From: Chionoecetes opilio
Taxonomy: Eukaryota; Arthropoda; Malacostraca; Decapoda; Majidae
NCBI GenBank assembly: GCA_016584305.1
Contig: JACEEZ010018281.1
Location: 232,238 to 296,237 of the forward strand
Length of the DNA: 64,000 nucleotides
Reading direction: 5' to 3'
Shown here: positions 1 through 12,514 of the stretch, piece by piece
Position numbering within the stretch: position 1 is the first letter of the stretch
How the letters are laid out: every line of letters starts with the position of its first letter
Program-made: the position numbers and the translations under genes
Notes under the pieces: generated by a model
Database searches by the model: none
Told to the model about the DNA's origin: nothing
What the model saw: only the letters and a program-made list of their open reading frames with translations

Positions 1-215
1 ATTGCTGACTATTGTCATTACGGCTATAATCTTTGAAACAGTATGATTGTTGCTACTCATATGTTACCGCTTCTAGTATTACTATTATCATTACTGTATC
101 CTGTGTTATTATTATTATAATTATTATTACTATTACTATTGCTATATATTATTGCTACATTATGCTATTAGTATTATATTATGGTTATCATTTTTATTAT
201 TGCTATTATATTATG
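1..215. repeat. ATT-rich repeat, copy 1 of a dispersed pair
   Basis: This segment is dominated by ATT/TTA triplets. It is recognisably the same sequence as 2163-2345: both hold the run ggctataatctttgaaaca, then gttgctactca, tctagtattact and actgtatcctgtgttatt, in the same order and orientation. The copies differ by small indels. The open frames over this stretch are strings of I, Y, L and T, which is what a triplet repeat encodes, and are not genes. Confidence 0.75.
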
Positions 216-479
216 TAACATTCTCACTCACAGTCGTGTGTGGTGAAACCTATTCCTTTACTCCCGCTCTAACACCCCAGACCCAATCAACACGGACTAA
301 ACTAGTGTGGAGGATCAGGCTGTGCAGGTGTGACTAGTGACAGCAATTGGACACTGTGATATCCCTTGCACATTCAAGAAAGTGTACACCTACCAGTCTG
401 TTGCTACTAACAGTTCAAAGGCAAGTGGAGAAAGAACAAGTGACAAAGTGGTACAATTAGTGGTTTAATTCTTAAACGA

Positions 480-1040
480 CCATTAGAATGTCTCAGGCTG
501 CCGGACAGAAGGGGCCCGAAGCGGCAAGGGGCAAGCAGCAGACGTCCGCTCAAGGCCAAGCACTGCCACACCGCACCCCCTGCCTTCCCCTCTAAACCCT
601 CCTAACCTGGAGCTTAAAATGCCGACGACGCAGAAGAACAGAAAGAGAAAATGGCTGAATGATAGCGTCCCTCCCACAAGAAAGTTAAAAACATGGTATA
701 ATCCTTTAAAACATGTGCAGCCAAAAGAACTAAAGACTGAAATTGGAAAGCCCTGAAAAAAAGAATTAACAAAGAATGAACACACTAATATCACCGTTAG
801 ACGATGAAGTGAAAGGACCTAAAAAAACCAAAGTGTGAGTGGGAACTGAAAATCCACATCAGCCGATTGGACCAATACGGGAAGGCGGGACACCCGTGTT
901 AGTGAGGGTTCCTCGCTCTGCCACCGAAAACCATGCCGAAAAAGACTCATGCAGGGTGGTGGTGCTGCCATTAAAGACCGTTAAAAATTCAACATCGAAG
1001 AAGAGGACAGCAGTGTTGCGCACCGCCTGGGGTAGCCACC
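480..1040 (+). other. Decayed sequence upstream of the FP-like segment
   Basis: This moderately GC-rich stretch differs sharply in composition from the ATT-rich DNA on both sides. It contains short Lys/Arg-rich open pieces (around 616-760 and 931-1020) broken by stops and frameshifts. It directly precedes the FP-domain-like frame at 1041 and may be the N-terminal part of the same degraded ORF1-like gene. I recognise no motif here, so the link rests on adjacency and composition only. Confidence 0.3.
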
Positions 1041-1345
1041 AGTGATCAACGCAGCAGGCCCCTAATCATTGTCAAGCTGGTGAACCGCTCCCTCAAGTAC
1101 GACCTGGTGGGGCCTGTGCTGAGCTCAGACCAAACCCTCTACCTCAATGAGAGTCTCACTCCAAAACGACTAATCATATTCAAACAAGTTCTCGCCATTC
1201 CGCAAAGAGCACACGGCCAAAGTTCCAGCCAACTATACACCAAAGACGGTAATAAATGGAAAATTAAAAACCATTGCACAACAGTTAGGCATGTCATTGA
1301 AGACCAGAAATCAACTAATGACCGTGCTGACACGTAACCCTTCAG
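1041..1345 (+). pseudogene. FP-domain (Baculo_FP-like) ORF1-type fragment, frameshifted
   Basis: Read in one frame from 1041, the peptide contains RPLIIVKLVNRS, then LYLNESLTP, then QLYTKDGNKWKIK. This order (basic strand, Y-x-N-E-x-L-T-P, F/L-Y-T-K/R-D-G) is that of the Baculo_FP-type domain found in ORF1-like proteins of many invertebrate non-LTR retrotransposons. Near 1313 the reading shifts by +1: the listed frame ends with a non-family tail and stop, whereas the neighbouring frame reads QLMTVLTRN, the expected domain end. The initiating Met of the short frame at 1080 is only a GTG inside the domain, so no real start is present. The piece is a dead fragment of a LINE ORF1; which LINE it belonged to is unclear. 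Confidence 0.55.
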
Positions 1346-1394
1346 AAAGAAACCTTTGATAAAACTATTTCCTGCTGACTAATATGTTTGGAAT

Positions 1395-3640
1395 TAATCC
1401 TTTAGTCCTTTAAGCATTACTATCTAGTATATTATTAATATTATTATTATTATTATATTATTATTATTATTATTATTAGTTAGTAGGTATTATTATTATG
1501 ATTAGTGGTTTCTCTTATAAATTTATTAATATTGTATATTATTTCTATAAGTATTTTATCATTATGATTATTGTTATCGCAATCTTCATTGAGATCATAT
1601 TATTATTTAAATTATAAAATTACTAGTGTCATTATTATCATGCTAAGCTATCATTATGATCACCAAGGTATAGTAAAATAAGATATAATAATTATATTAT
1701 GTATATTAGCTATTATTAGTTATTAGTATTATTATGATTGATTATTATTATTATATTATATTAGTATTATTATATTATTATTATTATTAGTATTATTCGC
1801 AATACGAAGTTTTTTTTTTGTTCCATGTTTTTTCATCATTTATATAGAATATTATGTAATATTTATTACCATTACCATGTTGATTATTATTACTATCTCT
1901 GCTACAGATGACTACACAACCTCTACAATGCTACTTCTACCGCTAGTACTGTTCCTATTATACTACAAAATACTACTACTACTACAACTATTACCATTAC
2001 TTACTACTACTATTACCATTATTACGACACTATTACCAGTATTAATACTACATACTACTCTCACTACTATTACTACTACTATTACTACACTACTATACTA
2101 CTACTACATACTAACTCACTTACTATATTATTTATTATTATTATTTTTAGATTGTTACTATCATATTGCTGGATATTGTCATATACGGCTATAATCTTTG
2201 AAACATATGATTTGTTGCTACTCAGAATTGCTTACACATTCTAGTATTACTCATTATCATGACTGTATCCTGTGTTATTATTATTATAATTATTTTACTA
2301 TTTACTATTCTAATTATATTTACTATATCATGATTATTATCATTATTATCATTATATCATTATGAATGTCAGTGCTGTTGATATAGTGTATGTATAAGTA
2401 CTTTTGTTATTATTATTATTATTATTTAATTATTATTATTATTATTAATTATGTCATTAGTATTAGTTATTATAATTGTAGTATATGATGACTTGTTATT
2501 GTTTTTATTAGCATTATTACGATTATATTGTATTATTTATTACTATGATATGTATTACTATGTCATAACCTATAAATGAATTATTATTGTATTGCTAATA
2601 TATCATGATTATAGTATTATTATTATTATGTAGTTATTATATTATTATTATTATCATTATCAGTATCATTATCATATTATTATATTATTATTATTATTAT
2701 ATTATTATTATTATTATTATAATTATCATTATTATTATTACACACCAAAATGTTATACAAATGCTAGAGATTTGATACTGGGTAGTGTACTACCATTACT
2801 TATTTATATTATTTAGCGAATAATGATATTGGTTGTATTATTAATTACTTATTTATATCATATAGATATGATTAACTACTATATAATTACTGTCATGTTG
2901 TTTAATTAGTATTATTATTATCATTTATATATTACTAATATTTATTTCTGTAAAATATTTATGATCATTATATTATACAATAGAATTAATTTTTACGTTA
3001 TTGTTTAATACCATACAGTGTTTTTTTATTGGTACTAATATTATTATTAACATTACTAATTATTATATTATTATATTATTATTATTGATTATTATTATTA
3101 TATTATTATTAGTATTATTAACGATTTATTTTTTTTATTAATCTTTTTATTCATATTTTTTTGTTTTTTTCCCTCCTTGATGCAAATTTTTACTTATTAT
3201 TATAGATTTTTCATCACTTTATTACAATACATTACACACATTATGACATAATCCATACAAACTCATTATGATTTTTTGAATTATTATTATTAGGCTATTA
3301 CTAGCCTTATTTTTATTCTTATTCTTATTATGTATCATGTTATTTACATTATCATACTATTGATATTGTTGTTAATTATTATTTATTAGTTAGTGAATAT
3401 AGTATTGTCACGTAGTATTATAACTATTAGTATTAGTATTATATTGCTATTATTATTGCTACTATTATTGCTCTATTATAATTATTATTGTTATCATTTT
3501 TATTATGCTAGTATTTATTATTGTAATCATCGTTATCAGTATTATCATTTAGACATTATAATATTATTGTTATATTGTTATATTATTATTATTATATATT
3601 ATTATTATTATATAGTATTATTATACCATTGTTGTGCCAC
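1395..3640. repeat. ATT/TTA-rich low-complexity tract
   Basis: About 2.2 kb are built mostly of degenerate ATT, TTA and TAC triplets with scattered unique words. A second copy of the left edge of the window lies at 2163-2345. Reading frames at 1877-2194 and 3393-3839 are artefacts of the triplet composition (long runs of I, Y, L, T). No gene is visible. Confidence 0.8.
2163..2345. repeat. ATT-rich repeat, copy 2
   Basis: This is the direct-orientation partner of 1-215. The shared words, including ggctataatctttgaaaca, appear in the same order with small indels. The 2.16-kb offset would allow either a tandem duplication of the intervening block, with the left unit cut by the window edge, or a dispersed repeat. 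Confidence 0.7.
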
Positions 3641-3859
3641 TATCACACGCTCATATTTATCGAACACCACCACCCCACACCTCACTGTTATCATATTAAA
3701 TCACGGTACACCTGCGCATCAGCTAACTTCTTTGCCACTACCTCTTTTCCAACTAACTCATGTTCAATCTCTATACTTCCTCTTTAATATTGATGATATC
3801 TCTAACCACACCAGACGACATATCACTAGAAATAATTAATGATCTACACGGACATTACT

Positions 3860-6850
3860 GACTTTGATAGCATTTCACGTATTACGATATCATGCATATA
3901 ATCATTTGTTTCCCCAAAACTCTGATAAACTAAACATATTACATATAAATTCCATGATCTCTAATCCCAAGAACATAGATAATATACGGCCTTTCTTAGT
4001 TCTTTATCCGCATTCCAGATGTTTGGCAGTTACTGAGACCTGTACTCAATAGAATTTAATAACAAAACATCTATATCAGCTCTCGTAGTAATTATTTCAC
4101 CTTGTTCGAACCACCAGAGCACATGGAGGTGTTCAACTCGTTCACATCAGATAACATTCAATGTGTACAATTACAAGAATTAAAATATTTTAAATGGAAC
4201 TCCATAGAAAGTAACAAATACAAAGAACAGCAATCCCTTTACTTACATAGTATGTTGCTATATACCAGACCGCATAAGTAAACATGAGGAATGTGAGATT
4301 GCACAAATCCGCTATATTCTATCCTACAAAAAAGATCATAATAAAAGAAAAATAAAACATTAATAATCGGAGAATTAAAACAATCAACTACTAGAACACA
4401 CTCAAATGCTCCAAACAAATTATTTTCTTAGCACCCTTACAAACTATAAACTTTTTTCCTCATATCTCAAGACCAACACGCTTCCCTGAAGCTTAAAATT
4501 TGAGGAAACCATCATTCTCGGATCAAATATTTACAAATTTTAATAGTAACTATAAATCTGTAATAGACATTATCCGATCAGACCACCTCCCAAATACCAT
4601 TAACATTTGTTACACACTCAAACTACACAAACTACACAAATTGAATTTTAGATTCTATAACTAAAACAACGAAAGAAATCTTCATCTAAACAAGTAAGTG
4701 CTATTGAATGGAAGGACATATTAACATATGATCTATAATGCTAACTTTAACAAGTTTCTTGAAAAAATAAGATGAAAAAATATAATGAAAGTTTTTCCTC
4801 TTAAAACAAACTATGTAGTTGTAAAGCGTGATTAAACAACAGTGGATCAATTCAAGCAGTATTAAAACTCCATAAAAAATAAAAACAACCTATACAAGGA
4901 TTATAAAGTAGGCCTGTTAACGAAAATTTAGTTATAAAAACTTTCGGAACACACTAAACCAAACTATAAGGACAGGCTAAACAAACTTACTACTCTAATA
5001 TGTTTTGTAACTTAAGAATGATACAAAAAAAAATGCTGGAAACATTTATGAAACCAACTACCAATAATAATCGTAAAACTAACAATAGAGAGAATATCGT
5101 ATACAATAAACATCTAATATGAAATACTCCCCTAGCATATTGCACCTGCTTTTCAAACGATTTTTATACTAGTATAGCTCCAGAGTTAGATCAAAGTTCA
5201 CCACCATCTTACTAAGACCCTATTAACTTTCCTCAGAGGCGATATCCAAATTCTCATGTTAGTTTTTCCAGTTCGTCCCAAGATGTAATAAAGGCCATTA
5301 ACTCCCTAAAAATAAAAAAAGTAACCACACTTGAAATATCAACTTCCTAAATTATCAAAGACTAATAAAAACATACTAGCAATACCACTATCGATCTTCT
5401 TCAAATCAATCCATTAATAGAGCGGAATTTCCACTCAGGTGCCTCAACATGCCTCTGTTTATTACCTATACAAAGAAAGGCCCTAAAGATATCGCAAGAA
5501 AACTACAGACCAATATCTCAATATTAAAAACAACTTTCTCTAAAATATTGAAATTAATGAAAACCTCACTCCTAAAATTTTCTTGAGTCAAAAAAATAAG
5601 TATGGATCCAAGACAGTTTGGTTTTGCGAACAGGAGGAAAACTTTCTAGCTTAAAAACTGTCACAGAAGACATCTAACACTAGTCGGACACAAAAACTCT
5701 CTTCTTAGAATTTATATCGATTTCACCAAAGCATTTGACACAGTAAGACATGTAGACTGCTACGTAAATCATGCAGCATTACGGGTACGAGGGACTGTTA
5801 AGATTGGTTCAAAGAATACTTACGCAATAGAAACAGCAACAAAAATACTTGAATTTAAATCACACCACTATCCATTCACTATGGGGTTCCTCAGGGAAGC
5901 TGTTGGGTCCCATTCTATTCTGTTTCTATAAATGATCTCTCCCCGTATCTTTAACAACCTACAAAAACATACTCTTTGCTGATGGACTCTACCCTATACA
6001 CGCAGATAAAGATTCCTGCCAAACTGAGTACCACATTGCCAACATGAGCTTCGTAAATCTAAAAAAAATGGTGCTTAAAGCAAATAGATTAATTGTTTGT
6101 AAATTTGAGTAAGACTTTCATATGCTGTTCACAAAATATGCCACTTAACGACCTTCCACACCGTTAAGTGTATAATGACAAAAAATAGAAAGAACTCAAC
6201 ACACACACACTATTGGGATAACACTAGACGATAAAATGACACTTTATAGCCACTATAAATAACCTCGTGCTCAAAACTATCTAGAGTTATGTCCCGGTTA
6301 TATCAGAGTCAAAGACTTTGTCCCCATTAAACATAATGAAAAGCGGTATGATGCCCATGGGCTACCATCATCTCACTTACGTACACCCATTTGGGGTTGC
6401 AGCACCTACCCCACCCATTTGATCCCTCTATTTAGACTACAAAAAAGACTCATTAGGATTATTACGGACAGCGATTTTCTAGAACATACGCAACCTCTTT
6501 TAACAATTACACTACCACTAAACCTTTTTGATATTAATAAACTTGAAATTCGAGAGGATATATATTTAAAATAATCAACTGTGAAAATATAGCATTACAT
6601 ACAACAACCACATCACAGCTCGTATCCAACACGCACCATCATAACATCCGTTATACCAGTTGCATAATCTAACAATGTTTTCAACATTCCACTATCCTAT
6701 CTGGTCCCAAACCGTGGACATGCTATCCCTGATCCATATAAAACTCTACCCTCACTATATCTTTTAAAAAAACAACTAAAAAGTACATACTGGAACAATA
6801 CTAAATGCAGTTATTGAAAAAGTAATAAAAAAACATCATGATATGGTGCA
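3860..6850 (+). pseudogene. Decayed CR1/Jockey-group LINE (endonuclease plus reverse transcriptase)
   Basis: Landmarks of a non-LTR polyprotein appear in the right order on the plus strand but in shifting frames. At about 3925-4050 the peptide KLNILHINS...LAVTETCTQ matches an apurinic-type endonuclease N-terminus (LNI-x-H-x-N, then A-x-TET). RT landmarks follow: a FITYTKKGPKDIA...NISI region (about 5455-5530), QFGFA (about 5615), YIDFTKAFDTV (about 5713-5748, the first catalytic Asp motif), GVPQGSC...SINDLSP (about 5883-5943), and LFADG (about 5968) where FADD is expected, so the second catalytic Asp reads Gly. A C-terminal LQKRLIRIIT motif lies near 6437. There are many stops and frameshifts; the element is old and inactive. 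I favour the CR1 side of the group, but the clade is uncertain. Confidence 0.7.
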
Positions 6851-7209
6851 TGTGTATGTTATAGGTATATGTGTACAAGTGACACTGTGTACGGTCAGTA
6901 TGTGTAACGTACTATGTGATTATAGGTTATTCTTGAGTTGCTAGCAATCTATTGTTGGCAGTCAAAGGGTTTGGGAGGTTGGGACAAGTATATATATTAA
7001 TACCTCACTCAATGAATGTATTCTAATATTAGGTCCTCACCATAACCATATTTTCATCTTACTGCCCAAAAAGCATGCTTTATATGGGCTGCCTTAAGTA
7101 TAATGAAAAATATTTAACTATTTTTTACCCGTTTATAAGCATACAAAATGTTTCAAATGTTTCAAATGTTTCCAATTTCATCTTGTGGCTTCCTATAAGC
7201 AGGGAAGCA
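6851..7209. other. No recognisable feature
   Basis: AT-rich sequence between the decayed LINE and the GC-rich block. It contains a short direct triplication of a TTTCAAATG-like word around 7150-7172 (atgtttcaaatgtttcaaatg), but no frame, TIR or known repeat that I can see. Confidence 0.5.
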
Positions 7210-8296
7210 TCATCTGCTGCAGCAAATTATGTAGCACCTATTTGATTGTCCATTGTCATCATAAATAAGACGGATGCGGCGAACCACACCAGAAGCTTGA
7301 AAATTATCATGTACAGCTTCTGTATGACATAGGCCTGGGACACGTTGGACAGAAGCCAAGGTGTCCAAACGTAGAAGCCCATAGTGGCCAGGATCGTCTC
7401 TCAATCCATGTCTGCGTCCCTTGATGCGGGGCGCCAGACGGGGAGTATGAGGAGGAAGGGCGGCTGCCCGATTCGTGCCACGTTCGGGCTGGAAAGGCGC
7501 CAGAGTGGCACTGTGAGAGGATTCAATGGGAGGGAAGGTCGCGGAACAAGCGGACGTCAGGAGGGAGGCAGGCCGGGGTAAATCTTAGTTGTATAAATAA
7601 ACAAAAATTACTTCACTTCCCACGCCCCACCCACCACGGAGCCAACGGGGGAAGCATGTCTGTTTGGAAGGACCTCATCAAACAGCGTAGGGTCAGCAGG
7701 GAAAAGAGACGCTTCGGTTGCCTAGGTGTGGTGGCAGCCGCGGGACCGATGCGGTGCCACCAGGCAACTCCGTCTTGGCCCCTAGCCAACGCCATGACCA
7801 GCCGATTGATCCAGCAGGGGCCGCACTAAGACCTCCCGTCTCTACCCCCAAACCCCCTACACAAAGAAGCGTTGTGCCCACCGAAGGGAACTACAACCCG
7901 CCCGCGGTGGACTCAACCCAGATAGAGAGGGGGCGTGTGAGGGAATATACAGGATGCCACTCACGGCAAAACGTGGGAGCGGAGCCGTGAAGTAAAAAGG
8001 AAAAGAAGCAAGCGTGAGGGACGAGGAGACGGGTCTCACCGGGCCTAGAATCGCCATAAGAAAGAGAGAAAGGGGGAGGAAGCATAAAGGCGACATCACC
8101 GGAAGGCTCCCCTACCTCCCAGTGCGACGGAAGGGGGAGCGCTTGGTCCACGAGGGCCGAACGGCCACGAATTATCCTAACAATGGCAGAGGCCGGCAGA
8201 GGAGGTGGCGCCCGTCGACCACGCTTCAAGCCCCGCCACCCACACAAGGTCGACTCCCCACAGCGGAGGGGGGGGGATGGGACAAGGTTGTAGATT
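7210..8296. other. Unassigned GC-rich segment
   Basis: About 1.1 kb of GC-rich sequence with several overlapping open frames on both strands (plus 7718-7990 and 8014-8415; minus 7891-8247), none showing a domain I recognise. Overlapping frames of this sort are expected by chance in GC-rich DNA. The last bases, ggacaaggttgtagat, are identical to the RTE-like element at about 30419-30434, and RTE sequence resumes after the minus-strand LINE near 12541. So at least the right edge belongs to an RTE copy, yet the remainder does not resemble the upstream part of the intact RTE frame. It could be rearranged or diverged RTE sequence, or another repeat. Confidence 0.35.
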
Positions 8297-8999
8297 TTTT
8301 TTTTTTTTATTTTTATTTATTTAGCATATATTACAGTAAATATTATATAAATATACACTTTATACATATGCACCATACATACAATCCACATACCTACACA
8401 CATACAGCTCAGTAATAATGAGCGGGCATCAGACCGCGCTGTAGCCGCAGCCACAGTTCAGCGTCACAGGTGGGCGGGCGTGAGGTCACTCCCGCTCCTT
8501 AGGTTCATCTGGGGGGGTGGGGCGGCACGCGCCACCTCCAGCAGCAGGTGCAATTTTTTGGGAAACTGCCATACGAGGGCCGGCGCCGTCTTTCCGGGGC
8601 CGACGCGCTGTACTGAGCCGTTCTGTAGCGGGGCAGCAGAAAGCAGGTAGTGTGGGTCAGGGGATGTGGGGCCATATGAGGGACAGGCCACCAGGCGCCG
8701 CTCCTCAAAACCCGATCCCTCAGCTCATCCAGGCTACGTATAGCCAAGCCGAAGTCGGGTAGAACGACTCCTCGGCTCGGGACAGCCTGCTGGGCGGGCC
8801 CGTAATGGCTCGTTGTTTTTCGTGGCTTGTTGTGCAGGGCTGCCTGCCTCGATGTTCTGCACCAGCCTGGCGATACTGTTGTTCTGCGGGCACAGATGGG
8901 CAGCTGCGTCTGGCCAGGACTTGGCCCTTGGATGCTGCGGTAGACAGTCAGGACCACCGCTGGATGTTGGTGGCCTTCCCGGCCGCCTATGGCCGCTCT

Positions 9000-9290
9000 C
9001 GTTGCACGGGACGCCTATGTGGCGGGCACCCAGTGAAACGACACAGCGCCACTGCGCGGAGAGGCCCTGGATGTTGCCCGGAGGCCCCCCCCCCCCGGTG
9101 GTGAGATGCACGTGTCCATCCGGGTGTTGGGGGCTGCCGTTAGGACCTGCCAGGGCAGACATGGAGTCGGGTGTGAATACCACAACCTCCTCCTGCCGGC
9201 CCAGGGCGCTGCTTGTAGGGCGCGCTCTATCGCCACCAGCCCGTCTGCAGCGTGGCAGCAATGGTCTAGGGTAGTCCTCCAGGACAAGCA
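9000..9290 (-). pseudogene. RNase H domain of the I-like LINE
   Basis: Two overlapping minus-strand frames together give the RNase H signature: ADGLVAIERAL (the helix after the first catalytic Asp, about 9215-9245), then VVVFT(P)DSMSAL (the T-D-S-x-S-A-L motif, about 9150-9190), then VSFHWVPA and HIGVPCNES (the W-V-P-x-H-x-G-x-x-x-N-E motif, about 9000-9040). The pieces are in two frames, so at least two frameshifts have occurred. In intact I-group LINEs this domain would degrade the RNA of the RNA:DNA hybrid. Confidence 0.65.
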
Positions 9291-9839
9291 CTCACCCGCC
9301 CCGTACCCACCGCAGCCCTGTCCTGCCTCTCTCCAGGGTCAACGAAGCTCTCGGTGTAGTAGATAGCGACCGCGGACGCGCTGGGAACATTGGCCGTGCG
9401 CCACCGCCTGCAAGGGCGACGCTGCTGGGAACATTGCGCGTGCGCCACCGCCTGCAGGGCGTGAGACTCAGCGCTACCGAGTGCACAACGCCTTCGACGG
9501 ACGGCAGGTGGCGATAATCACCTGGGCGCAGAGGGCTGCCACGGTGGCGGAGCGGATAGTTGGACAGCGGGGCGGTTCAGGTCCGTCCAGCAGCAAGGTG
9601 GGTGTGGCCATGGGAGGAGGTGGATGGGCGGCGTCTGCCACCCTCTGCAAGCCAGGTGTTGCCCGGTCGATAGGTTCACGCTGCTCCTGTGGCAGAGACC
9701 CTGCACAGCTGTCCAGGCGCCGACAGACTCCCTTGCCATGGAAGAAGGATCTTGGCCACCCGAAAAGGCCACGATATGTCTAACCCTGGTGGTAGGGGCA
9801 ACCAAACGTGCCTCCGCGCATGACGCGGTGTTTAGCCCA

Positions 9840-11550
9840 GCGCCTGATGACCCCAGCAGGGTCCTCAAAGCTCGGTTCTGAAGGACCTCTAACTTCCATC
9901 TGCGGAAGCAGTGTTGAGCTGATAACAAAAGGACAGAGCACGGGCGCGCTGTAGTCTACAAGGGCGCGCACAGTGTGCAAGTAGAAGAGGCGCTAGCACT
10001 GATGACGTGGCCCGGGCGTGTCGTCCTCGTCATGGCCCCATGACGTTGAGCATGGTCTCACGCCCTCTCCCTCAGTACGTTGACCCTGAGTATGAAGTGG
10101 AGGCCCCGGTCAAGGCCACATTCCGAATGGTAATGGAAGGCGTGGGTCCAAGCCAGCCTGCGGCCCTGGTATCTTTAGAGGACAGACCGGGGGGGGCAAG
10201 GGCAGCGGCCTGAAACACCATGGCCTTGGACTCTTAGCCGATATCTTGAGACCCAGCTCTCTGCCCTTGAAATTTCGACCAGGTCAAGGGTTTCTGGGTC
10301 AGGAGCCAACCCGGTCACCCCGGCCAGGTGACGACCAGGCTACCCAAGTCGTCGCCGTAGCTGAGAAGTGCAGTGCCCCCCGGGAACTGCCAGGCCGACC
10401 AAGCTGCTCCATTCAGGAGGTTTTTGAAAAAGGGTGGGGCTTAGGACCAGCCCTGCAGGCGTGCGTCTCCAGCTCCCTGTAGCTGGATTGCGACCCTGGA
10501 ACCGGACCCTGGCACGGCGGTGCCAGAGTAATCCTCAATTCAGGGAGGAGTCTGCCCCCGCCACGCCCGCCGCACCAGCGCGGCAGGATGGAGGGCGTTG
10601 GCCAGCTCAGGTAAACGCCTTCCCAGGTCAAGGAAGACGGCGACAGCAGGGCGGTTATCGATGGGCCAGGCGGGCCATGACGCTGTTGGAGGTGCCCACC
10701 CCTGTGGTTGAAGCGAAGATTGTGTGGGTGGAGGTCTCCCAGGCGCCACCAGGAGGCGGGTCAGCAACCATCCTTCCGCCGTACTTGGCAGTGCAGCTCC
10801 TCAGGGAGATTGGGCGCAGGCTTGCGGCATTGGTGGGTTCCTGGGCTTAGGGATGGCTGGATGTCTGCCTCCTTCACGCCGAGGGCAAGCGGGGCCGGCA
10901 GCCAGGAGGAGTTGGAATCAGGGCCAGGTAGTGCGCCTCCCCTGGCCGCCCCAGCGTCGAGGCGCATCGAGTAGGGATTCCGTCAGGCCTCGGGAGCGGT
11001 GTCCCGTCCCTCCTGGCCCCTTATCAGCTCCCGGTAAGGAAGGGCTGATTCTAGTGGCGTCGGGTGGGCGAGCGCGAGCGGCGCCGATGACAGCCTCGCG
11101 AACAGGAAGCTGAACGCAGCCGCCTGGACACGGGCGTGGGAGTTGTGTTCGCTGCTTACCCCTGAGACAAACATCTCCACAGGGCGCTCGGCCTCCTGTA
11201 GCGGCTGAGGGTTTGGGCTGGAGGGCGGGGAGGTCTCTTTCCGAGGCAGTCCTCACCTTGCCCACAGCTCGGCCAGCTGGTGTGTTGGTGAAAACCCTGC
11301 GCACACCATTGAGCCATTTGCCTCCCGAAACCGCCCCGTGACCTGCGAGCGTTGCCTCACAACCTCACGCAGCATTTCCAGATTCGTTGGGTGTCGGCGC
11401 CTGCTGACAACTTCCGGTGGATGGGAAACCATGTGGTTCTTGTTCCCTGCACCTCCGGTGTAGTTAGAGAACCACCAGTTCTGGTTTGTACCTGCGACCG
11501 GTGACGGGACCTTCCGGGTATGGCTGCATCCTGCCGCACTCTCACATGGC
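9840..11550 (-). pseudogene. Reverse transcriptase region of the I-like LINE
   Basis: Read on the minus strand from right to left, RT landmarks appear in order: AVAVFLDL...ELANAL (first catalytic Asp motif, about 10590-10650), LSPTLFQNLLN (the S-P-x-L-F strand, about 10395-10440), SYGDDLG (the Y/F-x-D-D box, codons at 10348-10359), then LVDYSAPVL and LEVLQNRALRTLLG (thumb and C-terminal motif, about 9840-9960). The motifs lie in different frames separated by stops, so the gene is broken. The YGDD box itself is intact. Confidence 0.65.
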
Positions 11551-11555
11551 CAACG

Positions 11556-12400
11556 TCAGTCCCCAGCTTTCACACTGGTCCAGATCCTTCCGGCTCTGTA
11601 GGTGGCCCACCACTGGGCAGGATGGCCTGAAACAATGCCCAGTCCGACCGCTGATATTCCACCGCGGCCGGCAAGGAGCTGTGTTGGCAGCGGGCCGGGT
11701 GAACCTGCAAATGTGTGTGGCGACTCTGCATAGTGGCGCTGGTCAAAGTGGGGTCGGACCTGCCAGGAGGCGTCCGGTGCAAGGTCACTGGAGATCAAGG
11801 TGAGAGGTCCAGCCTGCCACCCGGGGACGTGGGTGGGCTTCCCGGTGTTTATGAGGACAATTTCCGGCCACCTACCTCCAGCACCGCGGCTAGTGCGGTG
11901 GCGGCCCGCACGGTTGGTGGGGGAGACAGACTGCAGCATCGGGTGGTGGGCCTGAAGTCGCCCCCCACCCACGAAGACGCTGACTGTGTGTGGGAGGGGA
12001 GCAACCCACGGCCTCCAGTTGCCTCCTCCAGCTGATGTATAGTGGTATACAGTCCGTGGGAGGCCGGAAGCTCCAGCTGCAATGCCATCACCTCCACGCC
12101 CCGCCACAGTCCACGGGGTGGTACCTCAATCCGACGGTGCGGGATGAGCGCCTGGCGTACCACTACACACAGCCTCGACGCCACATCCTCGCCACATGAT
12201 AGGGATGTGCACCGTTATATCACCGCTATCCTCACTCAAAGTGTGAGTGCTACGGCGTCAGCGTTGTACTGACAGGAGAACGAGGTCAAAGGTCCCCTCC
12301 ACTAGGCTGGAGGACCTCAGGTCTCGCCACGGAGCCCTGAAATGTGTTCATTTTTCAGTGGAGGACCTTGAGCCTGCCAGCGGTGTGGCGGCGGGTGGGG
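11556..12400 (-). pseudogene. AP-type endonuclease region of the I-like LINE
   Basis: Overlapping minus-strand frames carry GGDF followed in another frame by AHHPMLQSV (the G-D-F-N-A-x-H motif, about 11950-11985), INTGKPTHVPG (about 11815-11850), and LTLISSDLAPDASWQV then DQRHYAES (the S-S-D-L and S-D-H-Y-type catalytic motifs, about 11700-11810). This is the exonuclease-endonuclease-phosphatase domain that nicks target DNA in Jockey/I-group LINEs. The start is unclear; similarity seems to reach about 12400. Confidence 0.6.
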
Positions 12401-12514
12401 GAGGATCACGGTGCATCAACCATCACTTGATATTGTTCACTCAGATCGTTGAGTATGTATACCGGTGAACAGACCCGGGAGGGGCTGTGTAGTGGGGGTG
12501 GAAGGAAGGAGGGA

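Larger units (their letters stand above)
8297..12450 (-). mobile_element. I-like (Jockey/I group) non-LTR retrotransposon, inactive
   Basis: A GC-rich, roughly 4.1-kb element lies on the minus strand. At the left a T-run (8297-8309 with T-rich continuation) is the reverse of a 3' A-rich tail, followed by an AT-rich 3' UTR to about 8415. Moving right, minus-strand frames give RNase H, RT C-terminus, RT core and an AP-type endonuclease in the order expected for an I/Jockey-group LINE with RNase H. Every domain is split by frameshifts. Flanks match neighbouring parts of an RTE-like LINE (8281-8296 on the left, 12541 onward on the right), so it probably inserted into that element. The 5' end is not sharply defined; any ORF1 was not seen. 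Confidence 0.7.

Noticed and set aside
33..337. Open frames rich in I, Y, C and L at the left edge, also 1877-2194 and 3393-3839
   Set aside because: They follow ATT/TAC triplet composition; the amino acid strings are repetitive and lack domains.
8014..12107. Many overlapping 60-185 codon frames in the GC-rich block as genes
   Set aside because: GC-rich DNA has few stops by chance. Only minus-strand pieces that line up as endonuclease, RT and RNase H were kept.
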